From Rhizobacter koreensis (lineage in GTDB: Bacteria > Pseudomonadota > Gammaproteobacteria > Burkholderiales > Burkholderiaceae_C), in NCBI RefSeq assembly GCF_013366375.1, contig NZ_JABWMJ010000003.1, positions 310,001 through 374,000 on the forward strand: DNA of 64,000 nt, given 5' to 3'. Under the pieces are notes generated by a model, which made no database searches, was not told where the DNA came from, and worked only from the letters and a program-made list of their open reading frames with translations. Every line of letters begins with the position of its first letter. Positions within the stretch are counted from its first letter, which is position 1. Position numbers and translations under genes: made by a program. Shown here in pieces: positions 53,948-63,847 of this stretch.

Positions 53948-54904
53948 TCAGTTGCGGAAGGTCTGGGTGACCATGAGCCCGTGGCGGCCGCCGTCGAGGA
54001 TGCCGATGCCGACGCGGCCGAAGCGGCGCTGCAGGATGTTGGCGCGATGCCCCGGCGAGTTCATCAGGCCCTGGTGCGCCATCGGCAGGCTGCGCGCGAG
54101 GGCGAGGTTCTCGCCCGCTGCACGGAAGCGCAGCCCCGCCGCACGCATGCGGTCGAACGGATCCTTGCCGTCGGGCGTGAGGTGCGAGAAATAGCTGCGC
54201 GCGAACATGTCGGCCGAGTGCGCGCGCGCCACCGGCGTCGCTTCGGGGTCGGCCTGCAGCTCCGGCAGCCCGTTCTGGCGTCGCTCCTGGTTCACCAGCA
54301 CGAGCATCGCCGCCTCGAGATCGGGGCGCGGCTTCGCGTTCTTCACGCTGAACGGCAGCTGCAGCGACTCGCGCGAGCCCGGCTGGACCGTCAGTCGCGT
54401 CAGGGTGCGGCTGAACGCCGGCTCGAAGATGGGCGTCAGCTGCTCCTCGACCCAGCCGGCCGGCTCGACGAGCTGCTGGGCCAGGCGGCTCTGGGCCACG
54501 TGCTCGGTGATCTCGTCGCTGAACGGCAGCGCGAGCAGCAGGAGCGCGACGATCGCCGCGTTGATGAGGCCTTGCGCGGCGCCCGGCAGCACGCCGAGCG
54601 CGCGATTCAGCACGTGGGGGTGCGCCTTCGCCGGCACCCGGCGGATCAGCGCGCCGAGCAGCAGCCCGAGCGCGAGGCGCGCGACCAGGAAGGCGATCAG
54701 GAACGCCGCGGGTGCCAGCCACACGCCCCAGCGCGCGCCCTGGGCTTCGATGAAGCCGGCGAGCGGTGGGTAGGCCCAGAACGCGAACGCGGCGCTGCCG
54801 AGCAGCGCGATCAGGTCGGCCGCGCCGAGGAGGAAGCCGCGTCGCCAGCCGCCCCAGACGCCGAACACGACCAGGACGACGAGCAGGATGTCGACGAGGT
54901 TCAT
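53948..54904 (-). CDS. CvpA-domain and CAP-domain fusion protein
   Basis: The 318-residue protein begins with a CvpA-type membrane domain of about four helices (NLVDILLVVLVVFGVWGGWR, FLLGAADLIALLGSAAFAF, LAPAAFLIAFLVARLALGLL, AAIVALLLLALPF). It then has a periplasmic CAP/SCP domain with ARAHSADMFARSYFSHL, AAGENLALARSL, GHRANILQRRFGRVGI. CvpA proteins are tied to colicin V production and envelope functions; CAP domains resemble secreted YkwD-type proteins. One polypeptide joining them suggests a role in envelope biology on the periplasmic face of the inner membrane. ATG at 54904 is normal; it is divergent to the DUF349 gene. Confidence 0.82.
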   Translation of the reverse strand: MNLVDILLVVLVVFGVWGGWRRGFLLGAADLIALLGSAAFAFWAYPPLAGFIEAQGARWGVWLAPAAFLIAFLVARLALGLLLGALIRRVPAKAHPHVLNRALGVLPGAAQGLINAAIVALLLLALPFSDEITEHVAQSRLAQQLVEPAGWVEEQLTPIFEPAFSRTLTRLTVQPGSRESLQLPFSVKNAKPRPDLEAAMLVLVNQERRQNGLPELQADPEATPVARAHSADMFARSYFSHLTPDGKDPFDRMRAAGLRFRAAGENLALARSLPMAHQGLMNSPGHRANILQRRFGRVGIGILDGGRHGLMVTQTFRN

Positions 54905-55149
54905 CGCGGCGCCGAGGCAAGTGCGGTTCCCGTGGCTGCGCGCCCGGTCCTGCCGAGGCGGCCGGACGATCGTCCCGCGCCCTGTGTGGCCGTCGCCGTC
55001 TCGTTCGGCTTTCGTGCGGCTGGAGCGATCAAGACATCCGAACCGAGCACAAGCCGTTGGCCGCGCGGACCCAGCCGCGACCTCGCGCGACGCGGCGATC
55101 CGGCCGCCGCGCACAATGCCGGCCCCGGACCTGTGGAGGCTGTCGCCCG

Positions 55150-58100
55150 ATGCTCGGTTGGTTGTTCAAGAAGAAGCCGCCCCCCGGCGCAGCCGCGTCG
55201 GCGCCGCCCGCGCCGGCGCCTGCAGCGCGTCCGCGTGGTTCCGCTCCGACGCCGCCGGCGGCGCCGGTCCTCGCGCCGTCGCCGCCGCCGATCGACTGGG
55301 CGCTGCGGCTGCAGCAGGCGAGCGGCGACGAGGCGGCGCTGCTCGAGATCGCCGCCTCGGGCGCACCGCTCGCGGTGCGCGAGGCGGCGATCGAGGCGAT
55401 CGCGAGCGAGGCGGTGCTGAAGTCGGCCGAACGCAGCCTGCGCGAGCGCGACCGCCGCGTCGCGCGTCTGGCCAAGCAGCGTCACGCCGACCGCGTGGCC
55501 GAACGTCAGTCGCGCGCCGAGGCCGATCGCCTGGCGGCGGTCGCCGAGGCACTCGCCGGCGCCGAGCTGATCCCGGTCAACCGGCTCGCGGAACTCGACC
55601 GGGCCTGGCAGGCGCTCGACGCGCAGCGGCTCGAGCCCGCGCAGCGCGAGCGCTACACCGCCGCGATGAGCCGGCTGACGTCGCTGATCCGCGAACGCGG
55701 CGATGCCGCCTGGAAGGCGGAACGCTGGAGCGCGCGCGCCGAAGCCGCACGGCAGGCGCTGCAGGCGGCGAGCGCCGCGCGGGCCGGCGGAGCCGACGAG
55801 CGCGATGCGCTGACCGCCGCGCGCAGCGCCGCCGAGGCTGTGCTCCGCGAGCCGGACGCGCAGAGCGGCGGGGCGCTCCACGACGCGCTTGCCGCGGCGC
55901 TCGCGGACGCCGAGCGCGTCGAGGAACGGGCCGGTTTTCTCGAGCGGCTTCGCGAGCGTCCTGCGGCCATTCCGCCTGGAAGCTCCGGCAGCGGCGCGGC
56001 GTCTCGACGGCTCGCCGAGCCGGGGTCCGCGCGCGCAAACGGCGCTGCGGAGACCCTCGCGGAGGTGCCTTCAGGTGCAGCGACGGCCGACGCCGCCCCG
56101 CACGAGAGCGCTGCCGCGGCGACGCTCGACGCCGTGCCGGCCGGAGTCGATACCTCGGTGCCGCCAGGCGCAGCGCCTGATGCAGCGTCGGCCGGGTCCG
56201 GTGCTCCAGTGCCGGCAGGCGGTGCAGCGGCCGACGCAGCGCCGGCCGAAGTCGGCGACGAATCCTCGCCGGTCGAGGCGACCGCTTCTCCGGCGGCCGA
56301 GGAGCGTCTGGAGCGCCTCCCGCGCGACGTGCTCGGGGAAGCCGCCGACGTCGCCGCAGGCGCCGCGCCCGAGGTCGACGGCAGCACGACGACGTCTCCG
56401 GCCGACGGCGGCGTTGCACCGGCGCCCCGGTCATCCGAAGCGGGGGCCTCGTCGTCCGAGGCGGCTGCGGAGCCCGCGCTGCCTGAAGCGCCTCCGCAGG
56501 CACCGCCCGTGGAGGCGGCGTCCTCCGGCGCGCCGAGCCCCGAGTCTGCCTGGCGTGCCTTCGCTCCTCTCGCGGATGCGCAACTGCACGAGCTGCTCGA
56601 GCGCCGCTTCGCGGCCTGGCAGCAGGCCGAGGCCGACGCGCGGCAGGCGCGCCGCACCCAGCGCGTCGAGCAGAAGAAGATGCAGCAGCGCGCCGCCCGC
56701 GCGGGTCAGGTCGACGGCCTCGACGGCGCGCTCGACCAGGCCGCCGAGGCGCTCGCCGAGGGCCATGTCGACGCCGCGCGCGGGCTGCTCGCCGGCGTCG
56801 ATGCCCGGGCGGCGCAGGGCGGGGTCAGCGAGAAGCAGCGCGCGCGCATCGGCGCGCTGCACGCCGAGCTGGCGCGCCTCAAGGGCTGGCAGCAGTGGGG
56901 CGGCGCGGTCGCGCGCGACGAGCTGGTGGCCGAGGCCGAGGCGCTGGCGAAGCTCGACGCCGACGGGCAGCCGCTGCCGGTCAAGGAGCGCGCCGAGCGC
57001 ATCGCCGCCCTGCGCGCGCGCTGGAAGGAGCTCGACCGCCTCGGCAGCGCCGGCAGTGCCGCCGCCTGGCGGCGCTTCGACGAGGCGCTCACCAGTGCGT
57101 ACCAGCCCGTGGCGGCCCACACCGCAGCGCAGCGCGCGGCGCGCGAGCAGAACCTGCAGCAGCGGCTCGAGCTGCTCGACGCGTTTGATGCCGTCGCCGT
57201 TCCCGGCCAGGAGCGGCCAGCGAACGCGACGACGGTCGACGCGCAGCAGCCGGTGGGATCGCTGGGCGCCGGCACACGGCCGGAGGCGCTGGGCGACGAG
57301 GCGCCAGGCGCCGCTTCGGACGTCGGCGAGGAGGACTCCGGAGAACCCGTGGCACGGCACGCGGCCGAGTCAGCGTCCGCGGACCACGCTGCGCTCTCTG
57401 ACCAGGTCGTTTTCGCCGGCCAGGTGGCGCCCTCCGACCGCACCGCCTCGGCCGACCCCGCCGGCACCCCTGCAGCGGCCGCCGTGGCGGCCGCGGCCCA
57501 CGGAGCGGGGCTCGGCGACGACTCGACCCGACCGGCTGGATTGTCGCCCGAGGCGTCAGCGCATGCCTCCGACGATCGCGCCGGGGCAGCGAGCGCCCGG
57601 CGCGCGCCGGCGCCGGCGGCTGCCGCGCCCGCGCGAGCGAACGCGCCAGTCCTGGCGAACGATGTCGCGCCCGTCGATTGGCGCGGCGTCGTCCAGGCGC
57701 TCGATCGCTTCCGCGCCGGCTGGCGCGCGCTCGGGCCGGTCGAGCACACCGTGCCGCGCGGCGAGCGCGAGCGCCTGCTCGAGCGCATGCGCCGGTCGCT
57801 GGCGCGGCTCGAGGAGCCGCTCGCGGCGGTCCGCGAAGCGGCGCGTCGCGAGCGCGACGCGCTCGTCGGCCGGGCCCGCGCGCTCGCCGAGGAAGCGGCC
57901 GGTGCGCGCGGCATGCGCGACCTCGGACCGCGCGTTCGCGAGCTGCAGAGCGCGTGGCAGCAGCAGGCGCGCGCGGTTCCGCTGCCGCGCACGGTCGAGA
58001 ACGCCGCCTGGGCCGAGTTCAGGGCGGCGCTCGACGCGGTGTTCCAGGCGCGCGACGCCGTGCACGACGCGCGCGACGCCGCCCTGCAGGCGAACGCCGC

Positions 58101-58749
58101 CGAGCGGCGCGCGCTGATCGAGCGTCTCGGCGCGCTCGCGCCGGACGCCGGCGTCGCCGAGCTGCGTCATGCGCTGGCGAGCGCGGACGCCGCGTGGAAC
58201 CGCTGCGGCCCCGCGCCGCGCGACGCCGTCGCGGCGCTTGACCAGGCGTTCCGTGCGACGCGCGAGGCGATCGCCCGCCGCCTTGCCGACGCGGACGCTG
58301 CCGCGCGGCGCGCTGCTGCCGAGGCGCTCGAAGCCAAGCTCGCGCTCTGTGAAGCGCTCGAGCGCGGTGATGCCGGTGTCGACCGCACGAGCATGGAGGC
58401 GCGCTGGGCCACGCTGCCGGCGCTCGCGCCGGCGTGGGAGCGTGCACTCGCGCACCGGGCGGGGCTGACAGCGCCGGCGACCAGGGCAACGTCGGGTACC
58501 ACCGTCGCGACCGACGACCTGCTGCTGCAGCTCGAGGCGGCACTCGGCCTCGCGTCGCCGCCGGCGCTCCAGGAAGCCCGCCGCGCACTCAAGCTGCAGG
58601 CGATGAAGGCGGCGCTCGAAGGGCGCGGCGCGGCGCCGGCGACGCGCGACGAGCTGGTCGCCGCGCTGCTCGGGCGCCCCGGTCTCGACGCGGCGCAGCG
58701 TGAGCGTTTGCAGCGCGCGCTCGCCGCGCTCGCGGAGGCCGATCGCTGA
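55150..58749 (+). CDS. Large DUF349-repeat protein
   Basis: The 1199-residue protein begins MLGWLFKKKPPPGAAAS and has repeated helical DUF349-like segments rich in Ala, Arg and Glu, for example LAELDRAWQALDAQRLEPAQ and WKELDRLGSAGSAAAWRRFD. Two long low-complexity stretches (about residues 290-470 and 680-837) are Ala/Pro/Glu/Ser-rich and probably disordered. DUF349 proteins in proteobacteria are cytosolic and poorly understood; some bind nucleic acid or ribosomes in other groups. It is long for the family because of the inserts. ATG at 55150 is chosen because the lysine-rich WLFKKKPP start is typical of DUF349 proteins. Confidence 0.85.
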   Translation: MLGWLFKKKPPPGAAASAPPAPAPAARPRGSAPTPPAAPVLAPSPPPIDWALRLQQASGDEAALLEIAASGAPLAVREAAIEAIASEAVLKSAERSLRERDRRVARLAKQRHADRVAERQSRAEADRLAAVAEALAGAELIPVNRLAELDRAWQALDAQRLEPAQRERYTAAMSRLTSLIRERGDAAWKAERWSARAEAARQALQAASAARAGGADERDALTAARSAAEAVLREPDAQSGGALHDALAAALADAERVEERAGFLERLRERPAAIPPGSSGSGAASRRLAEPGSARANGAAETLAEVPSGAATADAAPHESAAAATLDAVPAGVDTSVPPGAAPDAASAGSGAPVPAGGAAADAAPAEVGDESSPVEATASPAAEERLERLPRDVLGEAADVAAGAAPEVDGSTTTSPADGGVAPAPRSSEAGASSSEAAAEPALPEAPPQAPPVEAASSGAPSPESAWRAFAPLADAQLHELLERRFAAWQQAEADARQARRTQRVEQKKMQQRAARAGQVDGLDGALDQAAEALAEGHVDAARGLLAGVDARAAQGGVSEKQRARIGALHAELARLKGWQQWGGAVARDELVAEAEALAKLDADGQPLPVKERAERIAALRARWKELDRLGSAGSAAAWRRFDEALTSAYQPVAAHTAAQRAAREQNLQQRLELLDAFDAVAVPGQERPANATTVDAQQPVGSLGAGTRPEALGDEAPGAASDVGEEDSGEPVARHAAESASADHAALSDQVVFAGQVAPSDRTASADPAGTPAAAAVAAAAHGAGLGDDSTRPAGLSPEASAHASDDRAGAASARRAPAPAAAAPARANAPVLANDVAPVDWRGVVQALDRFRAGWRALGPVEHTVPRGERERLLERMRRSLARLEEPLAAVREAARRERDALVGRARALAEEAAGARGMRDLGPRVRELQSAWQQQARAVPLPRTVENAAWAEFRAALDAVFQARDAVHDARDAALQANAAERRALIERLGALAPDAGVAELRHALASADAAWNRCGPAPRDAVAALDQAFRATREAIARRLADADAAARRAAAEALEAKLALCEALERGDAGVDRTSMEARWATLPALAPAWERALAHRAGLTAPATRATSGTTVATDDLLLQLEAALGLASPPALQEARRALKLQAMKAALEGRGAAPATRDELVAALLGRPGLDAAQRERLQRALAALAEADR

Positions 58750-58991
58750 TCCGGGCGGCGCGGCGGCGGCACGCGCCGCCCGGCGCTGCTTCGGTGAGGT
58801 GCCGGCAGCGTCCCCATCTCTCGCGGGCACCCAGCACCTAAGTGAAGTGCGGGCAAGTCGTGCCCGGCGCGCTGCGCGGCCCCGCGTCTATCCGGCTGCG
58901 GAAGCCAGCGTGGCATCACGCCGCCGGCGAAGCCGCCCTGCGGCGCGAAGCGCCGGAGCAGCGCGTCAGCCGCGCCGTCCAGCGGCGCGCT

Positions 58992-59753
58992 TCACGCGAG
59001 CGCGTCGTGCAGCGCGACGAACTCCTGCGTCAGCTTGTGACGCGGGTCCATGAAGATCATCGGCCACGACTGCTCGTGCGACTCCTTGATGCGCACCGAC
59101 GACCCGAGGTAGGGCTGCAGCACCGGCAGGCCCTCGTCGACGAGCTCCTGCACCAGGCGCTGCGGCAGGTTGGCGCGCGGCTGGAACTGGTTGACGACGA
59201 TCCCGCCCACCTTCAGCGCCTTGTTGTGGTCGGCCTGGATCTCCTGCACGTTCTCGAGCAGCGTGTAGAGCGCGCGCCGCGAGAAGTCGTCGCAGTCGAA
59301 CGGAATGAGGCACCGCTCGCAGGCGATCAGCGCCGAGCGCGTGTAGAAGTTGAGCGCCGGCGGCGTGTCGACGTAGATGCGGTCGTACGAGCCGTCGAGC
59401 TCGTCGAACGCCTCGCGCAGCTTGTAGATCTTGTGGCGCGACTCGAGCTTGCCGTGCAGCTCGTCGAGTAGCGGGCTCGACGGCATCACGTGCAGGTCGT
59501 CCCAGGGCGACTCGACGACGAACTCGGCCGCCCCCTTCGGACGCATCGTGAACTTGAGCGACTGGTCGAAGAAGCCGGCCACGCCTTCGTTCGCGTCCTC
59601 GCGCTCGCCGAGCAGGTAGCGCGTCGAGTTGCCCTGCACGTCGAGGTCGACGACCAGCGTGCGCAGGCCCTGCTGGGCGCTGATCGCGGCGAGGTTGCAG
59701 GTGATCGTCGACTTGCCGACGCCGCCCTTCTGGTTGAACACCACGTACCGCAT
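58992..59753 (-). CDS. ParA-family ATPase
   Basis: The 253-residue ATPase has a deviant Walker A (FNQKGGVGKST, Lys9 and Lys14), switch I region VDLDVQGNSTRYLL, switch II/Walker B YDRIYVDTPPALNF, and a C-terminal RIKESHEQSWPMIFMDP. ParA/MinD-type proteins position DNA or cargo by ATP-driven dimerisation. No ParB partner or parS site is seen nearby, so it could be an orphan that positions a large protein machine. ATG at 59753 gives the canonical MRYVVFNQKGG start. Confidence 0.88.
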   Translation of the reverse strand: MRYVVFNQKGGVGKSTITCNLAAISAQQGLRTLVVDLDVQGNSTRYLLGEREDANEGVAGFFDQSLKFTMRPKGAAEFVVESPWDDLHVMPSSPLLDELHGKLESRHKIYKLREAFDELDGSYDRIYVDTPPALNFYTRSALIACERCLIPFDCDDFSRRALYTLLENVQEIQADHNKALKVGGIVVNQFQPRANLPQRLVQELVDEGLPVLQPYLGSSVRIKESHEQSWPMIFMDPRHKLTQEFVALHDALA

Positions 59754-59813
59754 CGTGCCCCGGCCTGCTAGCTGCTGAAGCGTCGATTGTGCACTGCACA
59801 AGAACCGGCGTCG

Positions 59814-61148
59814 TCAGCGATCCTCGTGCAGGTAGCTCGGCTTCTTCGGCAGGCGCAGCGCGACCAGAAAGGCGATCACCATCATCGCGGTCACGTACCA
59901 GTAGAACGCCGACTCGTGACCGATCGACTTGAGTCCGAGCGCGACGTATTCGGCCGAGCCGCCGAACATCGCGTTGGCGACCGCATAGGCGAGGCCGACG
60001 CCGAGCGCGCGCACCTCGGGCGGGAACATCTCGGCCTTCACGATGCCGCTGATCGACGTGTAGAAGCTGACGATCGCCAGCGCCAGGATGATCAGCGCGA
60101 ACGCGACGTACGGGTTCGTGGCGTCGTTGAGCGCGCTCATGATCGGCACCGTCGCGAGTGCGCCGAGCGCGCCGAACAGCAGCATGTTGTTGCGTCGCCC
60201 GATGCGGTCCGAGAGCGCGCCGAACAGCGGCTGCATGCACATGTAGACGAAGAGGGCGAACGTCATCACGTTGCTGGCGGTCTTGATCGACATGCCCGCC
60301 GAGTTGACGAGGTACTTCTGCATGTAGGTGGTGAACGTGTAAAAGATGAGCGAGCCCCCGGCGGTGTAGCCGAGCACGGTGAAGAACGCGGCCTTGTGGT
60401 GCCGGAACAGGCCGCCCACCGTGCCCGCCTCCTGGTGCGAGCGGCTCGCCTCGCTCGCCGTCTCGCTGAGCGAGCGCCGCAGGTAGAGCGCGACCACCGC
60501 GGTCGCCGCGCCGATCACGAACGGGATGCGCCAGCCCCATGCGCGCAGCTCGTCCTCGCTCAGCAGCGCCTGCAGGACGACGACCACCAGCACCGCGAGC
60601 AGCTGGCCGCCGATCAGCGTGACGTACTGGAACGACGAGAAGAAGCCGCGCTGGCCGCGCAGCGCGACCTCGCTCATGTAGGTGGCGGTGGTGCCGTACT
60701 CGCCGCCGACCGAGAGGCCCTGGAACAGGCGCGCCATCAGCAGCAGGAACGGGGCCCAGGCGCCGATCTGCGCGTAGGTCGGCAGGCAGGCGATCAGCAG
60801 CGAGCCGCCGCACATCATGGTCACCGACACCAGCATCGACACCTTGCGGCCCTTGCGGTCCGCGAGACGCCCCAACAGCCAGCCGCCGATCGGCCGCATC
60901 AGAAAGCCCGCCGCGAACACGCCCGCGGTGTTGAGCAGCTGCGCGGTCGAGTCAGATTTCGGGAAGAACGCCGGCGCGAAGTAGAGCGCGCAGAACGCGT
61001 AGATGTAGAAGTCGAACCATTCGACCAGGTTGCCCGAGGAGGCGGCGACGATCGAGAAGATGCGGTGACGCTTCTCGTGCGCGGTGTAGGGGTCGGACGG
61101 CGCGGCGGTGGGCGCGAGATCCTCGGCGGGGGCGATGTAGGTCGACAC
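59814..61148 (-). CDS. MHS-family major facilitator transporter
   Basis: The 444-residue permease has 12 helices and the metabolite:H+ symporter pattern: [20 protein letters not shown] in the first helix, then [20 protein letters not shown] and [19 protein letters not shown]. It resembles alpha-ketoglutarate and proline/citrate-type symporters, so an organic acid is a likely substrate. The GTG at 61148 is supported by an AGGAG site 7 nt upstream. It is divergent to the zinc alcohol dehydrogenase gene. Confidence 0.88.
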   Translation of the reverse strand: MSTYIAPAEDLAPTAAPSDPYTAHEKRHRIFSIVAASSGNLVEWFDFYIYAFCALYFAPAFFPKSDSTAQLLNTAGVFAAGFLMRPIGGWLLGRLADRKGRKVSMLVSVTMMCGGSLLIACLPTYAQIGAWAPFLLLMARLFQGLSVGGEYGTTATYMSEVALRGQRGFFSSFQYVTLIGGQLLAVLVVVVLQALLSEDELRAWGWRIPFVIGAATAVVALYLRRSLSETASEASRSHQEAGTVGGLFRHHKAAFFTVLGYTAGGSLIFYTFTTYMQKYLVNSAGMSIKTASNVMTFALFVYMCMQPLFGALSDRIGRRNNMLLFGALGALATVPIMSALNDATNPYVAFALIILALAIVSFYTSISGIVKAEMFPPEVRALGVGLAYAVANAMFGGSAEYVALGLKSIGHESAFYWYVTAMMVIAFLVALRLPKKPSYLHEDR

Positions 61149-61350
61149 GGGCAGGCTCCTGGTGCACGCGGCGCCGGGCCGTGCGGGCCCGCGCCACGCG
61201 GGGCCACGGCAAGAGGGATGCCGGTCCGGGGTTGCTCGCCCGGAGGCGCATGCCGGCGCGAGCCGGCGCAGGGACCGCCGGCCGCGCGCCGCCATGGGAG
61301 CGCTTCTTGCCAGCTTCGCCGCGCCCCCACCCGAGCCAAAGGACAACCAC

Positions 61351-62505
61351 ATGCTTGCCATGGAGTACCGCGGTCCGTACCGCATCCGTACCGTCCAGAA
61401 ACCCGAGCCGCGAATCGAGCACCCGAACGACGCCATCGTGCAGGTGCTGCGCTCGTGCATCTGCGGGTCCGACCTGCACCTCTATCACGGGCTGGTGCCC
61501 GACACGCGCGTCGGCTCGACCTTCGGCCACGAGTTCGTCGGCCGCGTCATCGAGGTCGGCTCGTCGGTGCGGAACCTCGCGATCGGCGACACGGTGCTGG
61601 TGCCGTTCAACATCTTCTGCGGGACCTGCTTCTTCTGCCGCAAGGAGCTGTTCGGCAACTGCCACAACGTCAACCCGGAAGCCACCGCGGCGGGTGGCAT
61701 CTACGGCTACTCGCACACCACCGGCGGCTACGACGGGGGACAAGCCGAGTACGTGCGAGTGCCGCTGGCCGACGTCGGCCCCACCAAGATCCCGCCGTGG
61801 ATGAAGCTCGACGACGCGGTGCTGCTGACCGACGCGTTCCCGACCGGCTACCAGGCGGCCGAGATGGGGAGCATCAAGGAAGGCGACACGGTGGTCGTGT
61901 TCGGCGCCGGTCCGGTCGGCATCTTCGCGGCCAAGTCGGCCTGGCTGCTCGGGGCCGGGCGCGTGATCGTGGTCGACCACGTCGAGTACCGGCTCGAGTT
62001 CGTGCGCAACTTCGCCCAGTGCGAGACGGTCAACCTCAAGGAGGTCGACGACATGGTCGTCCACCTCAAGAAGATGACCGACTGGCTCGGCCCCGACGTC
62101 TGTGTCGACGCGGTCGGCGCCGAGGCGGTCGGCGACTTCCTGCAGCACCTGACCGGCGTCAAGCTGCTGCTGCAGGCCGGCTCGGCGACCGTGCTGCACT
62201 GGTGCATCAACTCGGTCCGCAAGGGCGGCACCGTGTCGGTGGTCGGCGTCTACGGGCCGACCTTCAACGCGGTGCCGATGGGCAACGTGGTCAACAAGGG
62301 TCTCACGCTGCGCGCCAACCAGGCGTCGGTGAAGCGCCACCTGCCGCGCCTCATCGAGCACATCGAGGCCGGCCGCGTCGAGCCGCACAAGATCATCACG
62401 CACCGGGTGCCGCTCGAGGAGGTCGCCGACGCGTACCACGTGTTCTCGAGCAAGCTCGACAACTGCATCAAGACGGTGCTGATCCCGCCCGGCGTCACGC
62501 AGTGA
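61351..62505 (+). CDS. Zinc-dependent alcohol dehydrogenase family protein
   Basis: The 384-residue MDR-family enzyme has the catalytic zinc ligands in SCICGSD (Cys38) and GHEFVG (His60, Glu61), a four-cysteine structural zinc loop (Cys90, 93, 96, 104) and a Rossmann motif [15 protein letters not shown] (about 187-201). It resembles glutathione-independent formaldehyde dehydrogenase-type proteins. Its substrate is probably an alcohol or aldehyde of the neighbouring permease pathway, but this is inference. The ATG at 61351 follows a short spacer (AAAGGAC). Confidence 0.9.
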   Translation: MLAMEYRGPYRIRTVQKPEPRIEHPNDAIVQVLRSCICGSDLHLYHGLVPDTRVGSTFGHEFVGRVIEVGSSVRNLAIGDTVLVPFNIFCGTCFFCRKELFGNCHNVNPEATAAGGIYGYSHTTGGYDGGQAEYVRVPLADVGPTKIPPWMKLDDAVLLTDAFPTGYQAAEMGSIKEGDTVVVFGAGPVGIFAAKSAWLLGAGRVIVVDHVEYRLEFVRNFAQCETVNLKEVDDMVVHLKKMTDWLGPDVCVDAVGAEAVGDFLQHLTGVKLLLQAGSATVLHWCINSVRKGGTVSVVGVYGPTFNAVPMGNVVNKGLTLRANQASVKRHLPRLIEHIEAGRVEPHKIITHRVPLEEVADAYHVFSSKLDNCIKTVLIPPGVTQ

Positions 62506-62534
62506 GCGCCGCAGCCGACAGGAGCAACCCCAGC

Positions 62535-63209
62535 ATGGACACATCGAACCAGACGACCACCCATCCGCTCGGCCGCAACGGCGCGAAGGGGTCGCTGCTC
62601 GACGTCGGCGACGTCAAGCAGTCCGGCAACAGTCCGATCGGCAATCTCGCGCCTGTCGGGCCGACCCCGATGCGCACCCCGCCGCCGTCGCACGAGCACA
62701 TCCAGGGCTGGGGCGCCGACCTCGACCACGCGAACCGGCCGGCGTACCCCAAGGAGCGCACGCCGCCGCGGCTCGAAGGCGTGCACTGGGACCAGCCGTC
62801 GCCGCAGCCGCGCACGGTCGAGGTGCTGAAGTCGGTCGAGCATCCGGTCATGACGCCGGTGTTCGGTACGACCGTTCCGCCCAAGGGCCTCAGCGGGCAG
62901 ATGCGGCGCTTCGCGTTCCGCTTCAGCGAAGGCGACATGCGCCATTGGCTGATCCTGCTCGCCGCCGACCGCGTGAACATGGTCGAGGGCCTGATCGACG
63001 ACTTCTCGCGCGGTACGCCGCCGAACGTCTTCAAGGAAGTCGGCGGACCCGCCGCGATCAAGCACAACCCGGTCGGCACGGCGCGCAAGGCGCTGGTGTT
63101 CGGCGCGCTGCTCGGCGCCGGCTACCTGATGCTGACCCGCGACAGCCGGCGCGAGCGCCAGCGCGAACGACCGGCGGCGCGCCTCGAGCGGCCGCGGCGC
63201 CGGCGCTAG
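62535..63209 (+). CDS. Protein of unknown function, co-transcribed with the alcohol dehydrogenase
   Basis: The 224-residue protein is Pro- and Thr-rich in its first 110 residues (SLLDVGDVKQSGNSPIGN, PPRLEGVHWDQPSPQP). A more ordered part follows: RRFAFRFSEGDMRHWLILLA, DRVNMVEGLIDDFSRG, and a single helix near the end (KALVFGALLGAGYLMLT) before a basic tail. It probably anchors to the membrane by that last helix. An AGGAG site lies 11 nt before the ATG. It starts 29 nt after the dehydrogenase stop, suggesting one transcript. Not recognised. Confidence 0.7.
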   Translation: MDTSNQTTTHPLGRNGAKGSLLDVGDVKQSGNSPIGNLAPVGPTPMRTPPPSHEHIQGWGADLDHANRPAYPKERTPPRLEGVHWDQPSPQPRTVEVLKSVEHPVMTPVFGTTVPPKGLSGQMRRFAFRFSEGDMRHWLILLAADRVNMVEGLIDDFSRGTPPNVFKEVGGPAAIKHNPVGTARKALVFGALLGAGYLMLTRDSRRERQRERPAARLERPRRRR

Positions 63210-63355
63210 CCCGCGACGGACCGGCGGGAGCCGGGCGGCCGACCGCCAGCGATCGGCGCCCCTCTGGAAGGCCCGCGAGCGCGCCGGGCCGTGCCGTGCG
63301 TCACGCTCGGCCTCGGGGGCGCGCCCCGTGTCTCGCGCTGCGCCGTGACGGCTCG

Positions 63356-63847
63356 CTAGCGGCGTGCTCCCGGCCCCCCACCGACGCGCGTCATCCTCAG
63401 TTCGACCACCGGCATCGCGCCCGCGTGGATGTCCGGACCATGCGCATGCGCGTGATCGTGGCCGTGCGCGGCGTCAGGGTCGACGATGCCCCCGACCAGC
63501 GTCTTCGCGTCGACGGGCGCGACGCGGATCGCGAGCGGCGGGCACTGGCGAGCGAGCTTGTCGCGCGCGACGAGGATGTCGAGCTGCATCGGACTGCTGC
63601 GCAACACCGTCACCGGAAAGCGATGCCCGGCGCACGCGCCGGAGGCACGGCCGCTCTCGACCCACGTCGCCGCCTTGGCGCCCAGCGTCAGGCGTGCCGC
63701 GCGCTCGGGGCGCCCGGCCTCGCGCAGCGCGACGTTCCACGTGCCCGCGTAGATCGACTTCTGCTGCGCCGGCGGGCTCGCCGACGCGAGCGGAGCGCTG
63801 CAGGCGAGCGCGAGGACGGCGGACGGAGCAAGCAGGCGAGGCGACAT
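63356..63847 (-). CDS. Secreted protein with histidine-rich segment
   Basis: The 163-residue protein has a signal peptide (MSPRLLAPSAVLALACSAPL to ASASP) and a beta-rich core with YAGTWNVALREAGRPERAAR and SPMQLDILVARDKLARQC. A His-rich loop (AHGHDHAHAHGPDIHAG, about 128-144) could bind metal. It resembles small periplasmic proteins, but I cannot name the family. ATG at 63847 yields a normal signal peptide; the frame upstream is not meaningful. It sits 146 nt past the neighbouring convergent gene. Confidence 0.7.
   Translation of the reverse strand: MSPRLLAPSAVLALACSAPLASASPPAQQKSIYAGTWNVALREAGRPERAARLTLGAKAATWVESGRASGACAGHRFPVTVLRSSPMQLDILVARDKLARQCPPLAIRVAPVDAKTLVGGIVDPDAAHGHDHAHAHGPDIHAGAMPVVELRMTRVGGGPGARR

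Noticed and set aside
59787-62534. The long plus-strand frame from 59787 preceding the true gene at 62535.
   Set aside because: It reads antisense to the transporter and out of frame through the dehydrogenase; only the last 224 residues look like protein.
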